A stretch of 64,000 nucleotides of DNA. Source: Magnetospirillum aberrantis SpK. GTDB taxonomy: Bacteria; Pseudomonadota; Alphaproteobacteria; Rhodospirillales; Magnetospirillaceae. The position numbers and the translations under genes were made by a program. Every line of letters starts with the position of its first letter. Position 1 is the stretch's first letter. The stretch is taken from the NCBI RefSeq assembly GCF_011022235.1, contig NZ_JAAIYP010000001.1, forward strand, positions 1-64,000. Direction: 5' to 3'. Shown here one piece after another: positions 44,214 to 53,912 of this stretch. The notes beneath the pieces were generated by a model. The model worked only from the letters and a program-made list of their open reading frames with translations, made no database searches and was not told the origin of the DNA.

Positions 44214-45467
44214 TCAGCTTTCGATGGTTCCCGCCTGACGGCCTTGCCGCCGTGCGGCCAGTTCCAGCACAGCCAGCATGCGTTCGGCCTGAACCTCACG
44301 CGAATGACTGGGCGCCGAGGCCAGCGACGCGGCGGCAAAGGTCTGACGCGAAGCGTCGTCGCCGGCCAGATGGCGCACCGCCTGGGCCAAGGCGTCGGGC
44401 TGTCCCGCCGGCACCCAGGGACCGCACCGGTCGGCGACGACCACCTGGCTGGCCTCGCCCTCGGGGCTGACCAGCAAGATGGGCAACCCCATGCCCTGGG
44501 CCTCGAAGATCTTGGACGGGATGACCTCGGAGAAAGCCGGGTCATCCTTGAGATGGACCAGCGCCACGTCGCACAACGACCACACGCGGGGCATCATCTC
44601 CTTGGGTTGGGATTCGCCGAATACCACATTGGACAGGCCGCGCCGCGCCGCCTCGTCCATCAGCATCTGCCGCTCGGCGCCCGCACCCACCAACAGAAAA
44701 CGCAGGCGGTCGTCGTCCCGCAGCCGCTCGGCGGCGTCGAGTACGTTGACCAAACCGTGCGCCATGCCGTGCGTCCCGACATAGCCGACCACGAACTTGC
44801 CATCCAGCCCCCAGCGGGCCGACAGCTCGCCGTCACGCGGACGCGGCGCGTAACGCGGCAGGTCGACGCCGTTGATGACCACCGCGATCTTTTCGGGCGG
44901 GATGCCGCGTGCCGTCAGGTCGCGCTTGAAGGCGTGGGTCAGGGCGGCCACCGCCTCGGACCGGCGATAGAGAAAAAGCTCCAGCCGTTCCAGCGTCTTG
45001 ATGACCAGGCTGTCCTTCATGGCGCCCACCGCCAGGATCGAACGCGGCCACAAGTCGCCCAACTCGAACACGAAGGGCAGACGGCGGGTGGCGGCCAGCG
45101 CCCAGCCGCCCACGGCGGCGAAGAATTGCGGCGAGGTGGCGACCACCACATCCGGGCGCCGTTGGAACAGTCCCGCCCCATAAGCGGTCACCATGAAGCT
45201 GACGAAATCCAGGGTCCGGCGCAGGAATCCCTCGTTGGCCGAGATGTAGGTCTTGACCCGGACCACCCGGATGCCCTCGCGCATCTCGGTCTGATACCAG
45301 GCGTTCTTCCAGCCTTCGTGCAACTTTCCTTGGGGAAAGTTGGGTGCACTGGTGATGATCGTCACCTGGTGCCCCCACTTGACCCAGTACAGCGCCCGCT
45401 CGAACACACGGGTCGCCGCCGCGTTGGTTTCAGGCGGGAAGTTCTCGGTCAGGAAAAGAATGTGCAT
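44214..45467 (-). CDS. WbuB-like family 4 glycosyltransferase
   Basis: A 417-residue GT-B glycosyltransferase. The N-terminal domain begins MHILFLTENFPPETNAAATR, the WbuB-type start. The donor-binding C-terminal domain has VVGYVGTHGMAHGL and the EX7E block VIPSKIFEAQGMGLPI. Likely donors are UDP-GlcNAc or a related nucleotide sugar; acceptor unknown. The frame extends to 45512, but MHILFLTEN at 45467 is the natural family start. It lies 103 nt after manC and 68 nt before the radical SAM gene, all on the minus strand. Confidence 0.9.
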   Translation of the reverse strand: MHILFLTENFPPETNAAATRVFERALYWVKWGHQVTIITSAPNFPQGKLHEGWKNAWYQTEMREGIRVVRVKTYISANEGFLRRTLDFVSFMVTAYGAGLFQRRPDVVVATSPQFFAAVGGWALAATRRLPFVFELGDLWPRSILAVGAMKDSLVIKTLERLELFLYRRSEAVAALTHAFKRDLTARGIPPEKIAVVINGVDLPRYAPRPRDGELSARWGLDGKFVVGYVGTHGMAHGLVNVLDAAERLRDDDRLRFLLVGAGAERQMLMDEAARRGLSNVVFGESQPKEMMPRVWSLCDVALVHLKDDPAFSEVIPSKIFEAQGMGLPILLVSPEGEASQVVVADRCGPWVPAGQPDALAQAVRHLAGDDASRQTFAAASLASAPSHSREVQAERMLAVLELAARRQGRQAGTIES

Positions 45468-45535
45468 GGCGGCATGAACCCAAAAGGCGACATGCCGCCT
45501 GTCTTGCCACATTTACCCTCGGCCGTCACCGCCCA

Positions 45536-47062
45536 TCAGCCGCTGACGGCACCGTGCAGCTTCGTCAGGATTTGATAGGCCCAGTACTCGACCAGCCCCC
45601 GGCTCAGACCGTGGCGCAGGCGGAACCGGGCGATGGGCCGATAAAGGGTGTTGGCCAGCCGAGCAAATTTGGTGAACAAGGTGCGTCCTTCGGTCACCTT
45701 GGCGATCTTGTTGTCGATGAAATACGACGAAATCAGCATCAGGTTGAAGAAACGCTCCTGCTCGGGGCTGTACCACCCCTTGGTCGCTTCGCCCTCGACC
45801 TCGATGTTGGCCCATTGCTCCAAGGTGTTGGGCATCTCGTAATTCCATTCCTTTTGCGCGACCTCGTACAATTCGGTGCCGGGCAACGGGCGGAACTTGT
45901 TGGGCGGGAAGACGATGCAGTTGGGATGGTCCTCGACCAGCCGCAGCATCAAGTCGCGGGTCATCTTCAACTCGTCCAGGGTTTCGGTGGGAACACCCAT
46001 CAGGAAGTTGTAGGCGGCGGTGATCTCGGGATGGCGGGCCAGCTTGCGGTTGACCTCGACGATGTCCTGGGCGGTGCAATCCTTGCGGATCAGTTTGAGG
46101 ATACGATCCGAACCGCTTTCGGCACCGATATGCATGATGTCGGTGCCCGCCGCCGCCAGCTTGTCCAGGAACTCGTCCGACATGCGCTTGATCTCGTTGA
46201 TGCGCGCGCCGCGGAAACCCAACTTCACCGGCAGGCTCCGCGCCTGGATTTCGTCGATGACCGAACCGACGTGATCCAGTTTCGGGAAACTGTCGTCGTC
46301 GATGAAATAGATGTAGTTGGCGCCATATTGTTCGACCACGTGTTGGACATGGTCAACGATGTTGGACGCCGACAGCGGCACCCATTTCTTTCCGGGAATG
46401 GTCGAGTATTGCGCCGGAGAGCTGCAAAATGAGCAGCGGTAGGGGCAGCCCATGGCGCTGTACATGGAAAAGATGCGACGATCCTGGTCCACCTGGCCGT
46501 AGACGGAGAAGTCCTTGATGAGGTGATAGGGAATGTCGCGCCAATCCAGGAATTCAAAGGCGTCGTCCCCGCCGCCGTTGCGCCGGCTGACGTCGCCGTC
46601 ACGCCAGGACAGGCCGGGAACCTGAGCCGGCGCCTTGCCCGCCTGAAGGTGGACGCACAATTGGTGAAAGGAGCGGGCCGCATAGCCGCTGAGCACATAA
46701 TCGGCGCTGTGTTCCTGATCCAGGATGGTTTCCGGGTAAAAGGTGGCGTGCGGTCCGCCCCACACCACCGGCATGTCCTTGTCGATGGACTTGACCAGCC
46801 GCCCAATGGCGATGGCATGGGTGATGGGACGCCCCGACATGACGCTGACACCGACACACAAGGTCTCGTCGTCGATCATGGCGCGTAGACGCTGTTGCCA
46901 GTTGGGCTCCACCCGGCAGTCAAGCGTCTGGACATCGAAGCCATGTTTGACCAATTCAGATGCCGCATAAAGCAGGCTGAGCGGCATATGCCGGACATAG
47001 GCCCCCGAAAACCCCTGTTTCGGATAGACCATGACAACCTTATTGCGCTTCACGGCGTTCAC
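45536..47062 (-). CDS. B12-binding-domain radical SAM protein
   Basis: A 508-residue radical SAM enzyme. The first ~140 residues form a cobalamin-binding-like Rossmann domain with VVWGGPHATFYPE (the GGPHAT block). The radical SAM core has the CxxxCxxC cluster at C206, C210 and C213 (MGCPYRCSFC), which binds a 4Fe-4S and SAM. Members of this family catalyse methylation, ring closure or rearrangement at unactivated carbons. Substrate unknown; its location between a glycosyltransferase and the O-antigen ligase suggests a sugar or lipid carrier. A GTG at 47062 is used; a second GTG at 47053 with GGGGTGAAC upstream is equally possible. Confidence 0.88.
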   Translation of the reverse strand: MNAVKRNKVVMVYPKQGFSGAYVRHMPLSLLYAASELVKHGFDVQTLDCRVEPNWQQRLRAMIDDETLCVGVSVMSGRPITHAIAIGRLVKSIDKDMPVVWGGPHATFYPETILDQEHSADYVLSGYAARSFHQLCVHLQAGKAPAQVPGLSWRDGDVSRRNGGGDDAFEFLDWRDIPYHLIKDFSVYGQVDQDRRIFSMYSAMGCPYRCSFCSSPAQYSTIPGKKWVPLSASNIVDHVQHVVEQYGANYIYFIDDDSFPKLDHVGSVIDEIQARSLPVKLGFRGARINEIKRMSDEFLDKLAAAGTDIMHIGAESGSDRILKLIRKDCTAQDIVEVNRKLARHPEITAAYNFLMGVPTETLDELKMTRDLMLRLVEDHPNCIVFPPNKFRPLPGTELYEVAQKEWNYEMPNTLEQWANIEVEGEATKGWYSPEQERFFNLMLISSYFIDNKIAKVTEGRTLFTKFARLANTLYRPIARFRLRHGLSRGLVEYWAYQILTKLHGAVSG

Positions 47063-47138
47063 CCCGGCCCGTTGTTAGCTCCTGATCCTGGCAATCTAAG
47101 CCGGCTCGGTTTCCCAAAAAATCCAGTTTATTATGTGG

Positions 47139-48377
47139 TTATGCGGAATTCCGCGGCATCAGCGCAGCGGCGAACGCCGCCGCCAGCCATAAGGTTCCTT
47201 GCCACCAACTTTGCCAGACGCCGTAACTGACAAGGATAACAACCAGCGCCGAAACCATCATGGACAGGCCGACCGCTCCCGAAGGAGATGGCTGACGCGA
47301 GACCAGCTTGACCAGCGCGACCGAGAACGCCGCCACCAAGGCGGCCCCGACCGCCCCCAGCTCCAGCCACCATTGCAGGGCGCCATTGTGAGGATGCAGG
47401 GGCATCAACTGTTCGTGCATCCGCACCCGGTCGCCGCCATCCATCAGATAGATGGGAATGTTGTCGTCGCCGCCGGGAATGGACCGAGCCCCGTCCAACC
47501 CCCAGCCGAACACCGGCCGCTCCAACGTCTTGTCGGCACCGAAATGCCAGATGGTCAGACGATGGTGCGCCGAATTGGGAATCAGTCCCTGAGTTTTGTC
47601 CATGATCAGCTGAGGATCCGGCAGCAGCGCCCACAACGGCTGCAACGCGATCAGCCCGCACACCACACAGATCACCAGTCCCTGTGCCCATCGTGGACGC
47701 CACCGATACAGGGCGAAAACCGCAAGACCCGCCGGAAGCGCCAGCTTCGACGCCAGGGATGTCCCCGTGTAGATCGCCACGACGAAGACCAGCAAAAGCC
47801 CCAGGGCCATCCGAAGCCGCCGTTCCATCCACAAATAGGCGCATGTCGGAAACAAAAACACCGTCATCACCGTCTCGGCGCGTTGCAGCGAACTGCGCAC
47901 GATATTGGCGTCCAGAGGCTTGCCCTGATGGAACAGGCCGCGCAGGCCGGGCGTGAGCTTTTCGAGCAACAGACATCCCAGCCCAAGAGTCATGCCAACA
48001 ACCAAGGCAAAGCCGACCCGGCGTCGGCCGTCTTCGTCCAGCCGGCGCGCCTGAACGATCAAACCGGCCCCGCAGGTGAAGGTCAGCATCAACACGGCGG
48101 CCGTCCGCAGGGTCTGAAGCGGGTCCACCGCCCACAGCGCCGACACCGCGCCGAAAAGACAAAAAGCCCACAAAGGCGCCATGACCGCAGGCGAGAACTC
48201 CCGCCAGGGGCGCGACGGCAACGCCACCGCCAATGTCCCCACCAGGACCACGATGTAAAGCGGCGCCATTCCCAGCGCCGCATAAATTGAAAGCGTCGGC
48301 GCCAGGAACGCGGCCAGCCCCAGCGGGTGGCTTTCGTTCCAACACAGCTTGCGGGCTTTCACCGTTGCAAGGTTCAC
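47139..48377 (-). CDS. O-antigen ligase/polymerase-family protein
   Basis: A 412-residue polytopic inner-membrane protein with about ten helices. The periplasmic-loop mark is HPHNGALQWWLELGAVG (about 343-360), the conserved H/N-containing block of the Wzy_C/WaaL family, which moves or joins undecaprenyl-linked glycans. Which of the two activities applies cannot be told from sequence. The start is a GTG at 48377 overlapping the wecB stop by GTGA. It is therefore translationally coupled with a UDP-GlcNAc epimerase. Confidence 0.85.
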   Translation of the reverse strand: MNLATVKARKLCWNESHPLGLAAFLAPTLSIYAALGMAPLYIVVLVGTLAVALPSRPWREFSPAVMAPLWAFCLFGAVSALWAVDPLQTLRTAAVLMLTFTCGAGLIVQARRLDEDGRRRVGFALVVGMTLGLGCLLLEKLTPGLRGLFHQGKPLDANIVRSSLQRAETVMTVFLFPTCAYLWMERRLRMALGLLLVFVVAIYTGTSLASKLALPAGLAVFALYRWRPRWAQGLVICVVCGLIALQPLWALLPDPQLIMDKTQGLIPNSAHHRLTIWHFGADKTLERPVFGWGLDGARSIPGGDDNIPIYLMDGGDRVRMHEQLMPLHPHNGALQWWLELGAVGAALVAAFSVALVKLVSRQPSPSGAVGLSMMVSALVVILVSYGVWQSWWQGTLWLAAAFAAALMPRNSA

Positions 48378-49477
48378 AGGACGCTCTCCATGATGGCGAC
48401 GATGCGGTCAGAAGCGTGACCATCCCAATATTCGGGGATCTTGCCGGCCTTGCCGCCATTGTCGAGAACCTCGAACGCCGCCGCCAGGATGCGGGCGGGA
48501 TCACGACCCACCAGGGTATTGGTGCCTTGGTCGATGGTGATCGGACGCTCGGTATTGTCACGCAATGTCAGGCATGGCACGCCCAAGGCCGTGGTTTCTT
48601 CCTGAATGCCGCCCGAATCGGTCAGGACCAGGGCGGCCTTGGACATCAGGCCAAGAATCGGCAGGTATCCCACCGGCCCCAGCGGCAGAACCGGCCATTG
48701 CAGGCGGTGGGAAAGCTCGGCCGCCTCGACGCGGGCACGGGTCCGCGGATGCAGGGGGAACACCACCGGCAGCCGCTCGCCGATGCGGGCCAGGCAATCC
48801 AACAGCCGTTCCAGCACCATGGGATCATCGACGTTGGACGGCCGGTGCAAGGTGGCCAGGGCGAAGCGTTCGGGGATCGTGTGGCCGCAGGCGGCAATGG
48901 TCTGGGCGGCGGGAACGGCGCGTTCGAGGTTACGGCGCAACGAATCGATCATGACGTTGCCGACGAAATGCACTTTCGAACCGTCGACGCCTTCACGGGC
49001 AAGGTTGCCGGCCGCCTGACGCTCGGTGGTGAACAAAAGGTCGGAAATCTGGTCGGTCAGCACCCGGTTGATCTCTTCCGGCATGGTACGGTCATAGGAC
49101 CGCAATCCCGCCTCGACATGAATCACCGGCACCCCCAGCTTGGCCGCCACCAAGGCACAGGCGATGGTCGAATTGACGTCGCCCACCACCAGCACCACCG
49201 GACGATGGGCGGCCATGAGCACCGGCTCGAAGCGCTTCATCACCTCGGCGGTCTGCACCGCATGGCTGGCGGAACCGACCTCGAGATTGACGTCGGGACG
49301 CGGCAGGCCAAGGTCGGCGAAAAACGCGTCGTTCATTTCCGGGTCGTAATGCTGGCCGGTGTGGACCAGACGTGGACGAAAGCGGGAACTGGCCGTCAAG
49401 CTGGCGTGGATCGGCGCGATCTTCATGTAGTTGGGTCGTGCTCCGACGACGCAGAGGACATCCCTGGTTTCTTTCAT
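48374..49477 (-). CDS. wecB: Non-hydrolysing UDP-GlcNAc 2-epimerase
   Basis: A 367-residue GT-B-like epimerase converting UDP-GlcNAc and UDP-ManNAc. Motifs include VVGARPNYMKIAP, HTGQHYD, VVGDVNSTIA, HVEAGLRSYDRTMPEEINR and LTDSGGIQEE. The pattern is WecB-like rather than the hydrolysing NeuC/LegG type, so it does not directly supply free ManNAc. MKETRDVL follows AAGG; the frame reaching 49558 runs into the upstream repeat element. The O-antigen ligase gene overlaps its stop. Confidence 0.92.
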   Translation of the reverse strand: MKETRDVLCVVGARPNYMKIAPIHASLTASSRFRPRLVHTGQHYDPEMNDAFFADLGLPRPDVNLEVGSASHAVQTAEVMKRFEPVLMAAHRPVVLVVGDVNSTIACALVAAKLGVPVIHVEAGLRSYDRTMPEEINRVLTDQISDLLFTTERQAAGNLAREGVDGSKVHFVGNVMIDSLRRNLERAVPAAQTIAACGHTIPERFALATLHRPSNVDDPMVLERLLDCLARIGERLPVVFPLHPRTRARVEAAELSHRLQWPVLPLGPVGYLPILGLMSKAALVLTDSGGIQEETTALGVPCLTLRDNTERPITIDQGTNTLVGRDPARILAAAFEVLDNGGKAGKIPEYWDGHASDRIVAIMESVL

Positions 49478-49540
49478 GACGGCCTTACCTTGTTCACCCA
49501 ACCGGCGGCAACGACGTATAGCCCATAAGAAGGCCCCGCT

Positions 49541-49673
49541 CCTAGTGCTCTGACGCATTCATATGCGTCGGAGCACTAGGCTTGCCTTTGGCGGCTGCGC
49601 CTCCGGCGCAAGCCAAGCTCAAGTGCCGCTCGGGCTTGGTGCATTGAGCCATCTGAATGTTTCAATGCACTAG
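49541..49673. repeat. MITE-like element with CTAGTGC/GCACTAG ends
   Basis: About 133 bp bounded by CTAGTGC (49542-49548) and GCACTAG (49667-49673). The left end is a 17-bp one-mismatch hairpin (49541-49580, loop TTCATA), the centre has GGCTTGC / GCAAGCC, and the right end is a 9-bp perfect hairpin (GTGCATTGA / TCAATGCAC). The right terminus contains the stop codon of the epimerase gene. No coding capacity. Copy number elsewhere is unknown. Confidence 0.7.
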
Positions 49674-50599
49674 CGAAAGGCGGCAGCCATCGCCGCCAAG
49701 CCGCTATCCACGGAATTCGGCGGCTCCCACGACAACGCCTGCCGGGTGGCCGCGTCGTCGACGGTCAGTGATCCCAGCAAACGTTCGGCCATGGCCTGGC
49801 GGCCAACCATGCGCGCCGCCAGCCGCAACGCCGACGGCGGCACCGGCAACAGCACCGCCCGCCGCCCCATGGCGGCGGCAAGGCGGCGCAGCAATTGCGG
49901 CGTCGACAGATCCTCGGCATCGCGAACCAGGAACGTCGCTCCGGCGGCGGCGGGGTGATCCAGGCACACACGGATCAGATCGGCCAGATTGTCGGCCCCT
50001 ACCAGGCTGCGCCGGTTGTCGACCCACGCCAGGGGCAGCGGAATTCCTTTGGACAGCACCCGCATCAGCGTCGCCAGATTGCCTTTGGCACCAGCCCCGT
50101 GCACCAGGGGAGGACGAATGACGGTGGTTTCCATGCCGACACGGGCCGCGGCGGCGGACAAGGCCTGTTCCGCCTCGAACTTGGCGACACCATAGGGATC
50201 AACCGGCGCCGGTGCGTCGATAGCGCGCAACAGGCCGCTTTCTCCCTGGGCCTTGATCGAGCTGACGAAGATGAAACGCCGCACGCCGACCGCCGCCGCC
50301 TGCTCCGCCAGCCGGGCGGTACCATCGCGGTTGACCCGGCGGAACACCGCCAGCGGGTCGGCCTCGGTCTCGTGCATGACGTGGGCACGGGCCGCCAGAT
50401 GCACCACCGCCTCGCAGCCCGTCAACGCCACCGACCAATCGGCGTCGGCCGACAAATCCGCCGCCGCCACCGGGCGCACCCCGGCGGCCAAGTCCACCGG
50501 CCGGCGAACCGCCCCCAGAACCTCGTGCCCCGCCGCGGCCAAGGCCCGGCAGACCGGCCCCCCCAGGAAACCGCTGGCTCCCGTCACCAGAACCTTCAT
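49670..50599 (-). CDS. NAD-dependent epimerase/dehydratase (extended SDR)
   Basis: A 309-residue extended SDR acting on a nucleotide sugar. The Rossmann loop is VTGASGFLGG (about 5-14), the serine block is FIFVSSIKAQGES, and the catalytic pair is in YGVAKFEAE (Tyr, Lys). The shape and the pairing with a WecA-like enzyme suggest UDP-glucose 4-epimerase or GlcNAc/QuiNAc-type 4-reductase activity; the exact one cannot be told. ATG 50599 is preceded by the WecA-like stop in an ATGA overlap. Its own stop codon lies inside the flanking palindromic element. Confidence 0.85.
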   Translation of the reverse strand: MKVLVTGASGFLGGPVCRALAAAGHEVLGAVRRPVDLAAGVRPVAAADLSADADWSVALTGCEAVVHLAARAHVMHETEADPLAVFRRVNRDGTARLAEQAAAVGVRRFIFVSSIKAQGESGLLRAIDAPAPVDPYGVAKFEAEQALSAAAARVGMETTVIRPPLVHGAGAKGNLATLMRVLSKGIPLPLAWVDNRRSLVGADNLADLIRVCLDHPAAAGATFLVRDAEDLSTPQLLRRLAAAMGRRAVLLPVPPSALRLAARMVGRQAMAERLLGSLTVDDAATRQALSWEPPNSVDSGLAAMAAAFR

Positions 50600-51618
50600 T
50601 TCGCCGCTCCCCGCGACCAGTGCCGCAACACAGCCAACAGACCGGCGGTAACCACCACACCCCCGGCCAGCCCCGCCCCTTCGAACCCGGCGGCGGCGGC
50701 GGCGGCGCATCCCACCAGCAACAGGTTGCCGGCGGCGATGGCCAAGGCGACCTGATCGTGACGACGCCCCCCCTGGACGGCGCGCTGGTAGAAATGCTTG
50801 CGGTGCGCCTGCCACACCTTCTCGCCGTTCAACGCCCGCCGCACCAAGGTAATGGTGGCATCGGCCAGATAATAGGCCGGCAAAATCAACGCCGCCGCCA
50901 ATTGTCCATGCGCGGCCAGCAGCACCAACAACCCGCCCAGCACGAAACCGAACGGCACCGAACCGGAATCGCCGAGGAACAGTTTGGCCGGGTGCCAGTT
51001 GAAACAGAGGAAGCCGACCGCGACCCCCGCCGCGGCACCGCCATAGGGCGCCAGCCCCGGCAGACCGGCAAGGACGGCGACGACCGCCAGCCCCACGCCA
51101 AGGGACAGGGTTTCCACGCCGGTGATGCCGTCGATGCCGTCCATGAAGTTATAAAGGTTCACGAACCACAGCCAACCCAGCACGGCCAGGACGCGGTCGG
51201 CCCACAACGGCAGGACACCTTGGAAGACCAGCCTGTCTTCCGGCACGCAAAGCACGGCCAAGGCGATCAATGCGGCATGGGCGGCGAAACGCGGCAACAC
51301 CGGCAAGGTGTGGCGGTCGTCCCACCACGACAACGCCATCAGCGCCAGGGCGCCTCCGCCCAGGGCAATCCCCTCGACCCCGCCGAAGCGCCAGCCCAAG
51401 GCCGCGAACAACACCGCCAGAACGGAGGTGGTCGCCAGCCCACCGCCGCGCGGTGTCGGCAATACGTGGCTGGAGCGTTCGTTGGGGTGGTCAAGGATCT
51501 GTCGGCGACGCAGATAGGCCAGAACCTTGCGCGTCGCCACCACGGTCAGGCCAGCGGCGGCCACCGCCAGCGCCGCCGCCGTCTGCATGGCCAGGACAGG
51601 CGAGGAAAAATCCAGCAC
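50596..51618 (-). CDS. WecA/MraY-like undecaprenyl-phosphate sugar-1-P transferase
   Basis: A 340-residue polytopic membrane enzyme of about ten helices that starts lipid-linked glycans by moving a sugar-1-phosphate to undecaprenyl phosphate. Conserved blocks are SWWDDRHTLP (D100-D101), NLYNFMDGIDGI (157-165) and LFLGDSGS (213-220), all cytoplasmic Mg-binding loops. It is the likely initiating transferase of this locus. The GTG start at 51618 has AGGG upstream and lies 5 nt after the oxidoreductase stop; ATG 51588 is the alternative. It overlaps the epimerase start by ATGA. Confidence 0.88.
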   Translation of the reverse strand: MLDFSSPVLAMQTAAALAVAAAGLTVVATRKVLAYLRRRQILDHPNERSSHVLPTPRGGGLATTSVLAVLFAALGWRFGGVEGIALGGGALALMALSWWDDRHTLPVLPRFAAHAALIALAVLCVPEDRLVFQGVLPLWADRVLAVLGWLWFVNLYNFMDGIDGITGVETLSLGVGLAVVAVLAGLPGLAPYGGAAAGVAVGFLCFNWHPAKLFLGDSGSVPFGFVLGGLLVLLAAHGQLAAALILPAYYLADATITLVRRALNGEKVWQAHRKHFYQRAVQGGRRHDQVALAIAAGNLLLVGCAAAAAAGFEGAGLAGGVVVTAGLLAVLRHWSRGAAK

Positions 51619-51623
51619 CGGCC

Positions 51624-53774
51624 CTAATCCCGGTTCAACATCACCCGCCGCCCATCGCGGAGGGATTCCAGGACGGCGATGGTGGCAAGCGATGTTTCCA
51701 GCAATTCCTCCTCGTCCACCGGCGGGCGGCCGCTGGCCACGCCGTTGACGAAGGCTTGCAGTTCGGCGCGGTGCCCCTTGTCCTGGGCCACCGCCTTGGT
51801 GGTGCGGGTACGGCCGTTTTCGGTGACCGACAAGGTCAGGAAGTTGTCGATGGTGACCACGGTGCCGCCGGCGAAGCACTCGAAGCGCTCCTTGCTGTAG
51901 GCGGAATCACCCTGGGCGGTATAGACCAGCGTCGCCAGCGATCCGTCGGCAAAGCCCAAGGTAACCGTCAGGTCGTCGCAGCCGCCATGGGTCACCGCCG
52001 CCGCGTCGGCCAACACCGAGGTGATGGGGCTGCCGGCCAGGAAGCGGGCAAGATCGACGAAGTGGCAGGCTTCGCCCAGAATGCGCCCTCCCCCTTCTTC
52101 GGCGGCGTTGAGCCAGCTTTCCGGCGGCAGCGCCCCGGCGTTGACCCTGAGCACCAGGGTCTTGGGGCCGGAATGGCGGGCAAGATGCTGGCGGGCCTGG
52201 ATCGAGAACGGCGCGAAGCGCCGGTTGAAGCCGACGGTGAAGAAGGCGGTGCCGGCGGCGCGGGCCTCGGCCACCTCGGCCAATTGCGCACGGTCCAGGG
52301 CCAGGGGCTTTTCGACGATCACATGTTTGCCGGCCCGCAGCGCGCGGGCGGTGATGTCGGCGTGGCTGGCGTGGCGGGTGGCGACCAGCACGGCGTTGAC
52401 CGCCGGGTCGGCCAGCACCGCCTCCATGTCGGTGGTGGCGTTGGCGAACCCGAAGGTCTGTTGGCCGTGGTCGGCGGTCTGTCCACGTTGGGTACACAAA
52501 CTGTGCAACTGGACGCCACTGATACGCTTCAGTTCCGGCAACAGGACGGTGCGGGCGAAGTTGCCGGCGCCGATGACGCCCAGGACGCAGCCGCCCGCCG
52601 CCTTGGGCGCGGCAAGAACCGGCCGTGCCGGCGCGGCGGCCCGGTCATAGCGCAACACCACCCCCAGTGACGGCTGGGCGCCGCCGGTGACCAGGGCATA
52701 GGCCTGTTCGGCCTGATCGAAGGGGAACCGGTGGGTGATCAGCGCGCCCACATCCAGACGGCGCGGCAGCGACGGACTCATCAGGCGGACGCATTCGCGC
52801 AGGTTCTCGGCCTCGGTCCAGCGCACCCAACCCGGCGGATACTTGACGCCGCGGCCTTCGAAATCCTCGTCATAGCGGCCCGGCCCATAGGAGCGCGACA
52901 CGGTGATGGAGAGTTCCTTCTTCATGAAGGCGGCGTAGGGGAACTCGGTGCCGGTCTTGCCGACCATCACCACGCGGGCGCGGTCACGGGCCAGTTCGGC
53001 GGCGGTCTCAAGGGGTTCGGAGGAATCGGTGGCGGCGGCGACCAGGATTGCGTCGCATCCCAAACCGCCGGTCATGGCCATGACCGCTTCGGTCAGGCCG
53101 GCATCGCCGATGCGCCATGTCAGCTCCGCCCCCAACCGGCCAGCCAGGGCCAGACGCTCCGGGTTGACGTCAAGCGCCACCACACGCGCGCCGGACAGCC
53201 CCAGCAACTGTACCGCCAACTGTCCGACCAGCCCGACCCCCAACACCGCCACCACGTCCCCCAAGGCGGGAGCCAGCGTGCGGACGCCGGCCATGGCGAT
53301 GGACGCCAACGTGCCGAAGCACGCTTCGTCGTCGGCGACGTCGTCGGGAATGGGCGCGGCCAAATTGCGCGGCACCACGTTCAACTCGGCGTGGTTGGCC
53401 AGACCGGCGCCGGCAACGGCCACACGCTGGCCGACACGGAAGGCCCCTTCCAGCCCGGCGCCAACCGCCACCACCTCGCCGGCGGCGGAATATCCCAGCG
53501 GCAAGGGTTCGTCGAGCCGGGCCATGACGGCGCGGAAGGTGGACATCACTCCGTCGCGGCGGGCCTTGTCCACCACCTTGCGCACCAGGTCGGGGCGTTC
53601 CTTGGCCTTGCCGGCCAAGCTTTTCTTGGCGAAGTCGATGACCATGCGCTCGGTGCCGGCGGAAATCAGCGAGGCGCCGGTCCGCACCAACAGATGACCG
53701 GAACGGACTCGGGGTTCGGGAACGTCCCTAAGCGACAATTTGCCCGAGCGGGCGCTTTGGATGACTTGCTTCAT
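51624..53774 (-). CDS. Two-domain oxidoreductase: zinc-type ADH plus Gfo/Idh
   Basis: A 716-residue fusion. Residues 1-365 are a medium-chain alcohol dehydrogenase-like domain with GYSAAGEVVAVG and nucleotide loop VLGVGLVGQLAVQLL. Residues about 380-716 are a Gfo/Idh/MocA dehydrogenase with LGVIGAGNFARTVLL, VLVATRHASHAD and VEKPLALD. Such bi-domain proteins recur in surface-glycan loci and probably oxidise or reduce a nucleotide sugar, with both reactions on one intermediate. MKQVIQSARSGK at 53774 is the natural start. It is first of the epimerase-WecA-oxidoreductase block, divergent from the small TM gene. Confidence 0.9.
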   Translation of the reverse strand: MKQVIQSARSGKLSLRDVPEPRVRSGHLLVRTGASLISAGTERMVIDFAKKSLAGKAKERPDLVRKVVDKARRDGVMSTFRAVMARLDEPLPLGYSAAGEVVAVGAGLEGAFRVGQRVAVAGAGLANHAELNVVPRNLAAPIPDDVADDEACFGTLASIAMAGVRTLAPALGDVVAVLGVGLVGQLAVQLLGLSGARVVALDVNPERLALAGRLGAELTWRIGDAGLTEAVMAMTGGLGCDAILVAAATDSSEPLETAAELARDRARVVMVGKTGTEFPYAAFMKKELSITVSRSYGPGRYDEDFEGRGVKYPPGWVRWTEAENLRECVRLMSPSLPRRLDVGALITHRFPFDQAEQAYALVTGGAQPSLGVVLRYDRAAAPARPVLAAPKAAGGCVLGVIGAGNFARTVLLPELKRISGVQLHSLCTQRGQTADHGQQTFGFANATTDMEAVLADPAVNAVLVATRHASHADITARALRAGKHVIVEKPLALDRAQLAEVAEARAAGTAFFTVGFNRRFAPFSIQARQHLARHSGPKTLVLRVNAGALPPESWLNAAEEGGGRILGEACHFVDLARFLAGSPITSVLADAAAVTHGGCDDLTVTLGFADGSLATLVYTAQGDSAYSKERFECFAGGTVVTIDNFLTLSVTENGRTRTTKAVAQDKGHRAELQAFVNGVASGRPPVDEEELLETSLATIAVLESLRDGRRVMLNRD

Positions 53775-53912
53775 GACCTTCCGAACGCAAGGGGCGGCGA
53801 TTGGCGAAGGAAATACACCCATCCAACCGGACTTGCCAGCGCCGTCGGTTGACAGCCCGCCACCCCGAAGCTATGCCTGAGACCCTTCCACAAGCCGATT
53901 CAGCAGGAGTTC

